DNA of 64,000 nucleotides from Thalassobius sp965218685 (GTDB lineage Bacteria; Pseudomonadota; Alphaproteobacteria; Rhodobacterales; Rhodobacteraceae): NCBI RefSeq assembly GCF_965218685.1, contig NZ_OZ244657.1, forward strand, positions 1,364,001-1,428,000, read 5' to 3'. The notes under the pieces are model-generated. The model was not told the origin of the DNA and did not search any database. It worked only from the letters and a program-made list of their open reading frames with translations. Of this stretch, positions 45,621 to 54,663 are shown in pieces (position 1 is the stretch's first letter; the number at the start of each line of letters is the position of its first letter). Position numbers and translations under genes: made by a program.

Positions 45621-47633
45621 ATGACCAATCCGCTGCTGTCCGCCTGGAAAACCCCGTTCGAGATCGCTCCGTTTGATACCATCAACGACGCTGATTTTGC
45701 CCCCGCTTTCGCCCGGGCGCTGGACGTGCATAAGGCCGAAATTACCGCCATCGCCAACAATCCCGAAGCGCCGACATTCGCCAACACGGTCGAGGCGATG
45801 GAGGCCGCAGGCGGTGATCTGGACAAGGTGCTGTCCGTGTTTTTCACCGTGGCGGGTGCTGACAGCAACCCCGAACGCGAGAAGCTGCAGGTCGAATTTT
45901 CCCCCAAACTGGCGGCGCATTTTGCCGCGATTTCATCGAACAAGGCTCTGTTCGCGCGGATCGCCGACCTGTGGGCGCAGAAGGACACGCTGGACCTGAC
46001 CGCCGAGCAGCAACGGGTACTGATGCTGACCCACCGCGGGTTCGTGCGTTCGGGCGCGGCTTTGGAAGGGGCCCAGGATGCGCGCATGGCCGAGATCAAG
46101 GGCAAGCTGGCCAGCCTGGGCACGGCCTTCACCCAGAACCTGCTGGCGGATGAACGCGAATGGTTCATGGAACTGACCGAGGATGATCTGGACGGCCTGC
46201 CTGATTTCGTCGTTGATGCAATGCGCGCGGCCGGTCAGGAAAAGGGCACCGAAGGCCCGGTCGTGACCCTGTCACGCTCGATCATCACGCCTTTCCTTCA
46301 GTTCTCGCCGCGGCGCGATCTGCGCGAACGGGCCTATGCGGCTTTCGTAGCGCGCGGGGCCAATGGGGGGGACACGGACAACCGCGAGATCGCCGCTGAA
46401 ATCCTGTCACTGCGCGAAGAACGGGCCAAGTTGCTGGGGTATGACAGCTTTGCCGATTACAAGCTGGAAACGGAAATGGCCAAGACTCCCCAGCGCGTCG
46501 AGGAATTGTTGCTGGCAGTGTGGGAGCCGGCCAAAGCGCGGGCCGAGGCGGACGCCAAGGTGTTGGAGCAGATGATGCACGCCGACGGTATCAATGGCGA
46601 TCTTGAAGCGTGGGACTGGCACTATTACGCCGCGCGCCGCCGCAAGGCCGAGCATGATCTGGACGAGGCCGCGCTGAAACCCTACCTGCAGCTGGACCGG
46701 ATGATCGAGGCGTCGTTCGCTTGCGCTAACCGGCTGTTTGGGCTGGAATTTTCGCCGCTGGACGTGCCTTTGTACCACCCTGATTGTCGCGCGTGGGAGG
46801 TCACTCGGAACGGTAAACACGTGGCGGTTTTCATCGGGGATTACTTTGCGCGCGGTTCCAAACGTTCGGGGGCTTGGTGCTCGGCCATGCGGGCGCAGGC
46901 GAAGTTCCCCAAGGTGCAGGCGCCCGTCGTGATCAACGTGTGCAATTTTGCAAAGGGCGACCCTGCGCTGCTGTCCTATGACGACGCGCGCACGCTGTTC
47001 CACGAATTTGGCCATGCGCTGCACCAGATGCTGTCGGACGTGACCTATGAGAGCATCTCGGGGACATCCGTGGCACGCGATTTTGTCGAACTGCCCAGCC
47101 AGCTGTACGAACACTGGCTTGAAGTGCCCGAGGTTCTGGCCGAATTTGCCACCCATGCCGACACCGGCGCGCCCATGCCCGCCGAGATGTTGGAAAAGGT
47201 TCTGGGCGCTGCCAACTTCGATCAGGGGTTTGCAACGGTGGAATATGTCGCCTCGGCCTTGGTGGATCTGGCGTTCCATCGTGGCGGGGCCCCGACGGAT
47301 GTGATGGCCATGCAAGCGCAGGTTCTGGATGGGCTGGACATGCCAAAACAGATCGCCATGCGCCACGCGACCCCGCATTTTGCACATGTCTTTGCCGGGG
47401 ATGGCTATAGCTCGGGTTATTACAGCTACATGTGGTCCGAGGTGATGGATGCCGACGCCTTCGCCGCCTTTGAAGAGGCCGGAAGCGCGTTTGATGCCGA
47501 CACTGCCAAGGCGTTGGAGGAGAATATCCTGTCAACGGGTGGGTCCGTGGATGCCGAGGCGCTGTACACCGCGTTCCGGGGGCGGATGCCGGGGATCGAA
47601 GCGCTGCTGAAGGGGCGCGGGCTGGTTTCGTGA
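45621..47633 (+). CDS. M3 family metallopeptidase (oligopeptidase)
   Basis: A 670-residue zinc peptidase of family M3 (thimet oligopeptidase type), cytoplasmic. The zinc site HEFGH is at 461-465 (HEFGHALHQ), and the third ligand Glu lies some 28 residues on in the ARDFVELPSQ segment. Family-specific GDYFARGSKRSGAW (around 412) and YSSGYYSYMWSE (near 600) are also visible. Both oligopeptidase A (PrlC) and dipeptidyl carboxypeptidase (Dcp) belong here, and I do not separate them. The start has AAAGGAGA upstream. It is convergent with the phosphomannomutase gene, separated by a repeat and a terminator. Confidence 0.94.
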   Translation: MTNPLLSAWKTPFEIAPFDTINDADFAPAFARALDVHKAEITAIANNPEAPTFANTVEAMEAAGGDLDKVLSVFFTVAGADSNPEREKLQVEFSPKLAAHFAAISSNKALFARIADLWAQKDTLDLTAEQQRVLMLTHRGFVRSGAALEGAQDARMAEIKGKLASLGTAFTQNLLADEREWFMELTEDDLDGLPDFVVDAMRAAGQEKGTEGPVVTLSRSIITPFLQFSPRRDLRERAYAAFVARGANGGDTDNREIAAEILSLREERAKLLGYDSFADYKLETEMAKTPQRVEELLLAVWEPAKARAEADAKVLEQMMHADGINGDLEAWDWHYYAARRRKAEHDLDEAALKPYLQLDRMIEASFACANRLFGLEFSPLDVPLYHPDCRAWEVTRNGKHVAVFIGDYFARGSKRSGAWCSAMRAQAKFPKVQAPVVINVCNFAKGDPALLSYDDARTLFHEFGHALHQMLSDVTYESISGTSVARDFVELPSQLYEHWLEVPEVLAEFATHADTGAPMPAEMLEKVLGAANFDQGFATVEYVASALVDLAFHRGGAPTDVMAMQAQVLDGLDMPKQIAMRHATPHFAHVFAGDGYSSGYYSYMWSEVMDADAFAAFEEAGSAFDADTAKALEENILSTGGSVDAEALYTAFRGRMPGIEALLKGRGLVS

Positions 47634-47698
47634 GCGGAGGGGCCTTGCCCCTCTGGCCTGCGGCCTTTCACCCCAGAGTATTGGATGAGCAAAGAAGC
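47634..47698. repeat. Intergenic repeat, copy 2
   Basis: It starts immediately after the M3 peptidase stop. The element order is that of the copy at 10119-10180: G/C hairpin, CTCTGGCC, a run like TTTCACCCCAGAGTATT, and AGCAAAGAAGC, with scattered differences. Confidence 0.75.
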
Positions 47699-47704
47699 AG
47701 GCAT

Positions 47705-47735
47705 GAAAAAGGCCCGGCGGGGCATGCCGGGCCTT
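47705..47735 (-). terminator. Terminator of the phosphomannomutase gene
   Basis: A ten-base perfect stem (47709-47718 with 47726-47735) with a seven-base loop is followed on the minus strand by a T run (47705-47710), 18 bases past the stop codon at 47753. Confidence 0.9.
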
Positions 47736-47752
47736 AGCGATTTTTGTGCGGT

Positions 47753-49249
47753 TTAGATTTTTTGGTCGTATTCGCCGACGCCGGGTTCGGTTTGGATCAC
47801 GGCGTCCAGTTCGGCGAAGATGGCGCGCATCTCGTCCTCGCTGTCGCTGCTTTCACAGACAACCACCAGGTTCGGCGTGTTCGACGAGGCGCGCACCAGA
47901 CCCCAGGAGCCGTTTTCCAGGATCACACGGGCACCGTTGACGGTGACGACTTCTTTGACATTTTGGCCGGCGAAGGTGTCGCCTGCCTCGGCCTTGGCGA
48001 CCAGTTTCTCCACGATACGGTCGAGGATGTCGTATTTTTCCTCGTCCGCGGCATAGGGCGACATGGTCGGGGTCGACCAGGTTTTCGGCAGGGCCTTGCG
48101 CAGGTCGGACATAGACATGTCGGGGTTGCGATCCATTAGTTTGCAGATCTCAACAGCGACGCGCATGCCATCGTCATAGCCGCGGCCAATCGGTTCGGCC
48201 AGGAAGTAGTGGCCGGATTTTTCGAAGCCAGCCAGGGCGTTCAGAGCATGAACGCGGCGCTTCATGTGGCTGTGACCTGTTTTCCAGTAGTCGGCCTTAA
48301 TGTCGTATTTCTGCAGCTCGGGGTCCGAGGCAAACAGGCCTGTGGATTTCACATCCGCCACGAAGGTCGAGCCGGGATAGAGCTTGGCCAGATCGCGAGC
48401 CATGATGACGCCCACCTTGTCGGCGAAAATCTCTTCGCCCTCGTCGTCGACAACGCCGCAGCGGTCGCCGTCACCGTCGAAACCCAGCGCAAAATCGGCG
48501 CCCGAGGCTTTGACACTGTCGGCCATGTCGTGCAGCATTTCCATGGCTTCGGGGTTCGGGTTGTAGTTGGGGAAGGTGTAATCCAGCCGGTTGTGGCTAT
48601 CCACCATCTCGACGCCCAGACGTTCGAACAGGGCGGGGCCAAAGGCGGCGGCGGTACCGTTGCCGCTGGCGCAGACGACCTTGAGTTTACGCGACATTTT
48701 GAAGTCACCCACCAGGTCATCCATGTAGGCTTCTTGAACGCCATCGACGAATTCGTAGCTGCCGCCGGGGGCCGGTTCGCCTTTGCCGTTCAGCACGATG
48801 TCCTTCAGCTCGGCCATTTCGTCGGGGCCGTGGGTCAGGGGGCGCTGGAAGCCCATCTTCACGCCGGTCCAGCCGTTGGGGTTGTGACTGGCGGTGACCA
48901 TGGCCACGGCGGGCGCGTCCAGGTGGAACTGGCTGAAATAAGCCATAGGGGTGATGCAGGGGCCAATGTCCTTGACCTGAACGCCAGCCTGCATCAGGCC
49001 GATCACCAGCGCGTTTTTGATGGCCAGCGAGTAGTCGCGATAATCGTTGCCGACGGCGATCACAGGCTCCAGCCCGTGCTTGCGCATCTGCGTGCCGATG
49101 CCCAGGCCCAGGGCGGTCATGCCTGGCAGGTTGATCTCGTCCGGGAATTTCCAACGAGCGTCATACTCGCGAAACCCCGTGGGTTTGATCATCGGAGATT
49201 TGAGGAATTCCCAGGTGTTCGGGGTGACGTCGTAAATTGGTTTGGTCAC
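47753..49249 (-). CDS. Phosphomannomutase/phosphoglucomutase
   Basis: A 498-residue alpha-D-phosphohexomutase that interconverts hexose 1- and 6-phosphates for polysaccharide and glycan precursors. The catalytic serine loop is MVTASHNPNGWTGVKMG (Ser in ASHNP), the metal loop DGDGDRCG, the sugar-binding GRGYDDG-like region and the phosphate loop near the end (VRASSNTPNL). The start is uncertain: GTG 49249 (MTKPIYDVTP) is preferred because of its length and an SD-like GTGAG seven bases upstream; ATG 49291 and ATG 49327 extend the frame by 14 and 26 codons. It stands alone, but capsule-export genes lie just upstream on the same strand, separated by a terminator. Confidence 0.9.
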   Translation of the reverse strand: MTKPIYDVTPNTWEFLKSPMIKPTGFREYDARWKFPDEINLPGMTALGLGIGTQMRKHGLEPVIAVGNDYRDYSLAIKNALVIGLMQAGVQVKDIGPCITPMAYFSQFHLDAPAVAMVTASHNPNGWTGVKMGFQRPLTHGPDEMAELKDIVLNGKGEPAPGGSYEFVDGVQEAYMDDLVGDFKMSRKLKVVCASGNGTAAAFGPALFERLGVEMVDSHNRLDYTFPNYNPNPEAMEMLHDMADSVKASGADFALGFDGDGDRCGVVDDEGEEIFADKVGVIMARDLAKLYPGSTFVADVKSTGLFASDPELQKYDIKADYWKTGHSHMKRRVHALNALAGFEKSGHYFLAEPIGRGYDDGMRVAVEICKLMDRNPDMSMSDLRKALPKTWSTPTMSPYAADEEKYDILDRIVEKLVAKAEAGDTFAGQNVKEVVTVNGARVILENGSWGLVRASSNTPNLVVVCESSDSEDEMRAIFAELDAVIQTEPGVGEYDQKI

Positions 49250-49335
49250 TGTGATCTCACTTTTTGAAATCTGAAAATTGGTTGAGGCCATGACTGGTAT
49301 GCCCAGCATAGAAGGGGAATACAACATTCATGCGA

Positions 49336-49370
49336 TGCAAAAATCAGCACGCAGCAAGGACGTGCTGATT
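49336..49370 (-). terminator. Terminator after the KpsE-like gene
   Basis: A ten-base perfect stem (49342-49351 with 49361-49370) with a nine-base loop is followed by a T run on the minus strand, 26 bases past the stop of the KpsE-like gene. It separates that gene from the phosphomannomutase gene. Confidence 0.92.
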
Positions 49371-49395
49371 TCGCAGGCAATTGGTTCCGGGCGCG

Positions 49396-51039
49396 TTAGG
49401 TCGAGACCTGTTCGCGCAGGATCGAAGCGGTAAGCGAGATCAAAAGGTAAACCCCCGAAAAGATCAGAAAGGCCAGCAGCGTGTTCTCGAACGCGCGCGG
49501 ATAGGTAGGATCATCGGGTGGCACCGGGCGAACGCTGGTGGTCAGATAGCGGACCTGCCTGTTGGCCTCTTGTGCGGTTTGCTTTTCGTTCTGCAGGGCC
49601 GATTGCAGAAACAAGTCTGCAGTGGCCAGATCCGCCTGAGCGATCTGGATCTGTGCAGCCTTGGCCGCCAGCGAGGTGTCGCCGTTGGTGGCATGAGTCA
49701 GGCGGTTGCTTTGCTTTTCCAGCTCGGCTTGCAACAGGCGGATTTCGGTGCGCAAGGCGTCCACCCGTGGCTTAGACGGGCGTGAGTTGTTCAGCATGGT
49801 CTGCAGTTGTAGCTCTTTTTCCTGCAGTTGCAGCTCGACGTTGTTCATCAGAGCGCGGATACTGGCGATCTCGCCCTCGGGGTCCAGCAGCGTGCCTTCT
49901 TGCAATTGCACAAGGCGCACCTGGGCCTCGCGGCGTTCGCGCTTGGCTTCTTCCAGGCTGGTGCGGGCCTCTTTCATCTGGTCCTCGCGTTTTCGGCGGG
50001 ACAGATCGTCAACGCGTTCTTCAGCATAGGAAATCAGTTGCTGCGAAAATTGTGCGCTGACCTGCGGATCGGCGGCTGCAACCTCCATCCGAATGACGCC
50101 TTCGGTCGGGTCATAGCCAATTTTCACGTTGTTCTTGTAGATGCTGTAGGCAGCTTCGTCCGAGGCGCCATCTTCAAGCCGTTGAATCGGGTCGATCCAG
50201 TCCTGGCTGAAATGCGCCTTAAAGCCGATGTCCTGCTCCAGCCGTAACATGGCGTCGCGGGATTCCAGATAGGACTGCACCGCAATCGCGTCCTGGTTGG
50301 TGGCAAATTGCGTCCCGCTGAGAAGCCCGCCCAGGGCCGAGCCGCCAACGGCATCAGCTTCGAGGATCAGAAACTCGGACTTGGTGGCATACATCGGCGT
50401 TGCGACGGTAAAAAAGTACCAGCCGGCCAGTAAGGTTGGCAGGAAAACGAAGAAGGCCAACCGGGATAGCAGTGCAAAGGATTTGCGGCGGCGGCGCTTG
50501 GCGATATCGCGCTGAATAGAGGAGATTTCCTGCACGCGACGCTCGGCCGGGCTAAGCTCGGTCGAGGGCAGCTGCGGTTTTTCGACTGGCACCGTTTGCG
50601 GTAGTTGGACAGGCTGCTCGGTCGGGGCCGGTGTCTGGTCCTGCGGGACCACCAGCTCCAGCATGTTGGCGCGCTGGAACGGGTCAATGCCCTTGGCGCG
50701 CAGCAGGCGCACCGCGTCGAAATCCGATGTCGGCGACAACCCGTGTTTCTGTGCCACGCGCCGGGCCATGCGCAATTGGCGGCCGGTCAGACCCTCGCGG
50801 CGGATAGTGTCGATGCTGCTTTCGGCCGCTGTCTGGCGGGGCGAGGCGATGTCAGCAGATGCCTTGGGCTGTTCCGCGGCGGGCGCGGGTTGCGCGGGCT
50901 GCTGCACCGAGGACAGATGACGCTCGGGTTCGGGCGGTTCGGGGGGCGTTGGCACAGCTTCGCCATCGACAGGTTGCCCCATCGCAAGAGGTTGCCCCCG
51001 CCGGATTCGGAACTTCTTAGCCTTGGGTTTCGTAGTCAT
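49396..51039 (-). CDS. Capsule polysaccharide export protein, KpsE-like (Wzz family)
   Basis: A 547-residue inner-membrane protein with two transmembrane helices (about 190-212 and 515-537) flanking a long periplasmic helical hairpin rich in Gln, Glu and Arg (about 330-500). This is the KpsE/BexC/CtrB layout of group 2 capsule exporters. It also has an unusually long cytoplasmic N-terminus (1-186): a Pro/Glu-rich stretch, then a helical block (about 78-130, REGLTGRQLRMARRVAQKHG), then more Pro-rich sequence; classical KpsE proteins have only short N-termini. Start ATG 51039 lies inside the preceding gene (23-base overlap). It forms an operon with the KpsT-like gene. A KpsM-like permease is absent here. 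Confidence 0.85.
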   Translation of the reverse strand: MTTKPKAKKFRIRRGQPLAMGQPVDGEAVPTPPEPPEPERHLSSVQQPAQPAPAAEQPKASADIASPRQTAAESSIDTIRREGLTGRQLRMARRVAQKHGLSPTSDFDAVRLLRAKGIDPFQRANMLELVVPQDQTPAPTEQPVQLPQTVPVEKPQLPSTELSPAERRVQEISSIQRDIAKRRRRKSFALLSRLAFFVFLPTLLAGWYFFTVATPMYATKSEFLILEADAVGGSALGGLLSGTQFATNQDAIAVQSYLESRDAMLRLEQDIGFKAHFSQDWIDPIQRLEDGASDEAAYSIYKNNVKIGYDPTEGVIRMEVAAADPQVSAQFSQQLISYAEERVDDLSRRKREDQMKEARTSLEEAKRERREAQVRLVQLQEGTLLDPEGEIASIRALMNNVELQLQEKELQLQTMLNNSRPSKPRVDALRTEIRLLQAELEKQSNRLTHATNGDTSLAAKAAQIQIAQADLATADLFLQSALQNEKQTAQEANRQVRYLTTSVRPVPPDDPTYPRAFENTLLAFLIFSGVYLLISLTASILREQVST

Positions 51040-51676
51040 ACAGCCTTTTCGCCTCTTCCAAGGTGTCAAACATATGCAGCTTGCCATTCATCAGAACGGC
51101 CGCTGAACTCGCAAATTTTTCCAGCGTACGGGGCTGGTGGGAAACGATGATCACCGTCGTGGTGCGCAGACGTTCACGCAACAAATCGCCTGCTTTCCTG
51201 TTGAATTCAACATCCGTGGACGAGGGCATGCCCTCGTCGATCAGATATATGTCAAAATCCAGCGCCAGCATCAGCGCGAACGAGAACCGGGATTTCATCC
51301 CCGAGCTATAGGTGCCCAGAGGTTGATCGAAATATTCGCCCAGACCGCAAAGCCAGCGGCAGAATGCCTCGACATAATCGGGGTCCAGCCCGTACAGGCG
51401 CGCGATATAGCGGCTGTTTTCCACCGCCGAATGCTTACCGACCACGCCGCCCATGAACCCCAAGGGAAAGCTGATGTTGCATTCACGCCGGATAACGCCC
51501 TCGTCGGGTTTTTCCAGGCCAGCCATCATGTTGATAAGCGTGGTCTTGCCGGTGCCGTTGGGGGCCAGGATGCCGATGGATTTGCCCAGTTCAACACGAA
51601 AGGACACGCGGTCAAGGATCACCTTGCGCTGTGTGCCGGTCCAAAAGGACTTACTGACGTTGTCGAACTCCAACAT
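51017..51676 (-). CDS. Capsule polysaccharide export ABC transporter ATP-binding protein, KpsT-like
   Basis: A 219-residue ATP-binding subunit. The Walker A is APNGTGKTT (38-46), followed by the KpsT-type FPLGFMGGVVGKHSAVEN, a signature-like TYSSGMKSRFSFAL, and Walker B IYLIDEGM with an unusual Gly after Glu, typical of polysaccharide exporters. The start is ATG 51676; an ATG nine codons upstream is possible. It would power export of a capsular or other lipid-linked polysaccharide through a KpsM-like permease encoded elsewhere, with the KpsE-like partner downstream. It is the first gene of a two-gene unit. Confidence 0.9.
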   Translation of the reverse strand: MLEFDNVSKSFWTGTQRKVILDRVSFRVELGKSIGILAPNGTGKTTLINMMAGLEKPDEGVIRRECNISFPLGFMGGVVGKHSAVENSRYIARLYGLDPDYVEAFCRWLCGLGEYFDQPLGTYSSGMKSRFSFALMLALDFDIYLIDEGMPSSTDVEFNRKAGDLLRERLRTTTVIIVSHQPRTLEKFASSAAVLMNGKLHMFDTLEEAKRLYDYETQG

Positions 51677-51804
51677 GGTGGTGTCTCTTGCTGCTCCTGC
51701 CATCCGAGATAGCGGCGTTTTCTTACGACCTGTTTAACCAAGCTCTGGCGCTGCAACGGATTTCAATGCGGTTTATCGCATGTTTTCTGGGCCAAAATAA
51801 GGCT

Positions 51805-51843
51805 CATAAAAGCCGAAACCGGCCCCATATGGAACCGGTTTCG
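51805..51843 (-). terminator. Probable terminator of nhaA
   Basis: A nine-base perfect stem (51814-51822 with 51835-51843) with a twelve-base loop, containing a CCATATGG palindrome, is followed on the minus strand by GGCTTTTA. It lies 25 bases past the nhaA stop. Confidence 0.65.
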
Positions 51844-51867
51844 CCGATTTTTGAACGGATCGAGGGG

Positions 51868-53115
51868 TTAAAGTGATCGTTTCTCGACGCGGAAAACCTT
51901 GCCCGCGATTACCGACACCACGGCCGCGCCGAAACTGAGCAATGCACCCATCTTGGCCGCGTCCTGCACTTCGCCCGCAGGGAAGGCAACGGTGGCCACG
52001 AACAGCGATACGGTGAACCCGATAGCCGAGACGCAGCCGATTACGAACAGGTCCGAGGTCTTCATTCCCTGCGGAAGCCCCAGCCTGAGCACATGCGCCC
52101 CAAGCACCCCCATAAGAAGCACGCCTACGGGTTTGCCGATCAGAAGGCCGGCCAGCACCAGCCAGGTCGGATCGCCGATGGCCGAAAACTCGACCCCAGC
52201 GTTGAGCAAGCCAAAGAAGAACAGCACCACCTCGACCGGGTGTTTAAGAGCGTGCTCGATATCGTTAAGCAAGTCGTGCAGGTATTGCTCGGCCTCGCTG
52301 AACATCCCGAAGGCGCGGTCAGCGTGGGGGATGGTCGGTACGATCGGCAGAAGCCCCAGTGCGGGGTGAATACCTGCGCGCATGAAGCCGTACCAGCTGA
52401 TGCAGCCCGCGATCAGGTAGGGCCAGAAGCTGAGGTTTGCGCGCACCCAGGTGGAATTTGGCCGTGCCTGATTGCCCCAATCCAGATAGCGCGGCAGCCA
52501 GTTGGCCAGAACGAACACGGCAACAGCTGCCCCAAGCGAGGCCAGCAGCCATTCGGGCGCCAGGTCGCCGGAGGGGTAAAAGATCGCAAGGATGATCAGG
52601 CCCGCAGCGTCATCGGCAATGGCCAACAGCAGCAGAAAACGCACTGCAGGGTGGCCCGCGCCGAACACCATGCGACCCACAAGATACGAGAACGCGATAT
52701 CCGTCGCGGTCGGGATCGCCCAGCCGTTCTTGACGGCCTCATAGGTGTCCGAGCCCATGATAAGCGCCAGGCCCAGGTACACGGCGATGGGGCCAAACAT
52801 GCCGCCTGCAGTCGCGATCAGCGGGGTCGCCGCCTTTTTTCCGCGCAACGAGCCGTTCTCGAGGATCACGGCCTCCCAGACTTCTTTCGCGGCAATGGCA
52901 AAGAAGAACGCCATCAGCACGTCATTGACCAGATAATGCAGCGTCAACGTCCGGTGCCCGTCATGATAATGACCGATCGGGGCATGGTCCCAAATCTTGA
53001 ACTCGACGAAATGGTGATAGCTTTCGGGGTTCGTATTGGCCCAAACAAGTGCGATCAGCGCACCAAAGATCAGCAACAAAGAGTAGTTGGTGACAAAATT
53101 CCAAACGCGATACAT
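51868..53115 (-). CDS. nhaA: Na+/H+ antiporter NhaA
   Basis: A 415-residue polytopic antiporter that exports sodium in exchange for protons. The ion-binding pair is in LLAIADDAAGLI (the Asp163-Asp164 equivalent), and TATDIAFSYLVGRMVFG is the family segment. The start is uncertain: ATG 53115 (MYRVWNFVTN) has GGGGAG four bases upstream; ATG 53127 and longer frames are alternatives. Length (about 415-440) is a little longer than E. coli NhaA (388). Salt adaptation fits a marine bacterium. Confidence 0.93.
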   Translation of the reverse strand: MYRVWNFVTNYSLLLIFGALIALVWANTNPESYHHFVEFKIWDHAPIGHYHDGHRTLTLHYLVNDVLMAFFFAIAAKEVWEAVILENGSLRGKKAATPLIATAGGMFGPIAVYLGLALIMGSDTYEAVKNGWAIPTATDIAFSYLVGRMVFGAGHPAVRFLLLLAIADDAAGLIILAIFYPSGDLAPEWLLASLGAAVAVFVLANWLPRYLDWGNQARPNSTWVRANLSFWPYLIAGCISWYGFMRAGIHPALGLLPIVPTIPHADRAFGMFSEAEQYLHDLLNDIEHALKHPVEVVLFFFGLLNAGVEFSAIGDPTWLVLAGLLIGKPVGVLLMGVLGAHVLRLGLPQGMKTSDLFVIGCVSAIGFTVSLFVATVAFPAGEVQDAAKMGALLSFGAAVVSVIAGKVFRVEKRSL

Positions 53116-53270
53116 GCGTCTCCCCATCGTGTTATTTTTGTTTCCCGACAAGTAGGTCATCGAACGCCCTGGGGCAATGAAAACCGATAAAAAACCCAGC
53201 AAACAAGGGTATGCAAAGAAATACCCATGCGCGCCTTGCGTGCTGGTGCAAGCGCTCTTACCACGTGTGT

Positions 53271-53870
53271 ATGGTCACGATTGAGCAGGATATCCTTGGG
53301 TGCAGACGTTGTGCCGGGCGGTTCAGCGCCACGGCCAGCCGCCATTCACCCCGTCCCGTGGCCTGGTTTCATCCCCGCGCGCGAATTTTGGTGGCCGGGC
53401 AGGCGCCGGGGATGCGTGTGCATGAAACAGGAAAGCCGTTCAACGATGCTTCGGGGGATCGGCTGCGTGACTGGTTGGGGGTGGATCGCGACACGTTTTA
53501 TGACCGCGACCTGTTTGCCTTTGTGCCCATGGCGTTTTGCTTTCCCGGCTATGACGCGCGCGGTTCGGATTTGCCGCCGCCACCGATATGCGCGCAGACT
53601 TGGCGCTCCGAGGTTCTGGAGGCGCTGAAAAACATACGCCTGACCGTGCTGGTGGGCGGCTATGCGCAAGCCTATCACTTGCCCGGCCGTATGTCTGTGA
53701 CCGCCCGCGTTCAGGGATGGCGCGACCATGCGCCCGGAGTTTTCCCCTTGCCTCACCCGTCCTGGCGCAATACCGCTTGGCTGCGAAAAAATCCGTGGTT
53801 CGAGGCCGATCTGTTGCCCGTACTGCGCGCCCAAGTCCGAGAGATCCTTGATGACCCAAACCCCGCATGA
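53271..53870 (+). CDS. Uracil-DNA glycosylase family protein
   Basis: A 199-residue member of the UDG superfamily with the short-form motif GQAPGMRVHETGKPFND (like the GQAPG of family 4/5 enzymes) and HPSWRNTAWLRK at the C-terminus. There are cysteines in CRRC (about 11-14) but not the full four of Fe-S-cluster UDGs, so whether it binds a cluster is uncertain. It would remove uracil (or related bases) from DNA. The start at ATG 53271 is without a clear ribosome site; the frame is open for 20 codons upstream. It overlaps the next gene by 20 bases. Confidence 0.82.
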   Translation: MVTIEQDILGCRRCAGRFSATASRHSPRPVAWFHPRARILVAGQAPGMRVHETGKPFNDASGDRLRDWLGVDRDTFYDRDLFAFVPMAFCFPGYDARGSDLPPPPICAQTWRSEVLEALKNIRLTVLVGGYAQAYHLPGRMSVTARVQGWRDHAPGVFPLPHPSWRNTAWLRKNPWFEADLLPVLRAQVREILDDPNPA

Positions 53871-54651
53871 CACCCCGCTGGATATCGCCCACGCCCAGAT
53901 GATGGCGGATGAAGGCGACGATGCCGCCCGCCTGCGGTTTTACGAACGTCTGGCCGATTGCGAGCTGTTTTTGCTGCTGATCGAAGAGCCGGTGGATGAA
54001 AACGTTTCGCCTCAGGTATTCGAGGTCGAGGGAAATTCGTTCGTGCTGGTGTTCGATCGCGAGGAACGTCTGGCCGAGTTCGTGGGTGACGTGGCCCCCT
54101 TTGCAGCGCTGTCGGGGCGGATCGTGGCCAGCCTTTTGGCGCAGCAGGGCATGGGGCTGGGCCTGAACCTCGAGGTCGCGCCATCCTCGATCCTGATCCC
54201 GCCCGAGGCAATTGCGTGGCTTGATCAGACGTTGGGTAATGCCCCGTCCGAGGCCGAGGCCAAGATCGAGGAAATCTCGACCCCTGCTGGTCTGCCCGAA
54301 GCGTTGCTGACAGGTCTGGACACCAAACTGGCCACTGCCGCAGGGCTGGCGCACAGCGCCTATCTGGTCGGTGTGACGTATGACAATGGCGTACGCTCGC
54401 ACCTTCTGACGTTCATCGACGTGGTTCCCGGCGCCGAAAGCGCGCTGGCCAAGGCCGTGTCCGAGGCACTGGTGTTTTCCGGGATTGAGGCGGGCGCGCT
54501 GGATGTCAGTTTCGCCCGTTCCGCGGATGCGATGGCGGCGACACTGGCCAAATGGGGGCTGAAGTTCGACCTGCCGCAACCCGAAGAAGCCCAAGAGGTC
54601 GGTCGCGCAGCCCCGGGCTCGGATCCGGAAAAGCCCCCAATCCTGCGCTGA
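53851..54651 (+). CDS. SseB family protein
   Basis: A 266-residue soluble protein whose N-terminal half (LRFYERLADCELFLLLIEEP, LAEFVGDVAPFAALSGR) matches the SseB domain named after E. coli SseB, with a C-terminal part of related fold. The family occurs in many bacteria as a small cytoplasmic protein with no assigned biochemical function. It starts inside the glycosylase gene (overlap 20 bases) and ends 12 bases before the stop of the convergent dehydrogenase gene. Nothing in the sequence tells more. Confidence 0.8.
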   Translation: MTQTPHDTPLDIAHAQMMADEGDDAARLRFYERLADCELFLLLIEEPVDENVSPQVFEVEGNSFVLVFDREERLAEFVGDVAPFAALSGRIVASLLAQQGMGLGLNLEVAPSSILIPPEAIAWLDQTLGNAPSEAEAKIEEISTPAGLPEALLTGLDTKLATAAGLAHSAYLVGVTYDNGVRSHLLTFIDVVPGAESALAKAVSEALVFSGIEAGALDVSFARSADAMAATLAKWGLKFDLPQPEEAQEVGRAAPGSDPEKPPILR

Positions 54652-54663
54652 ACATTGGGCTGA

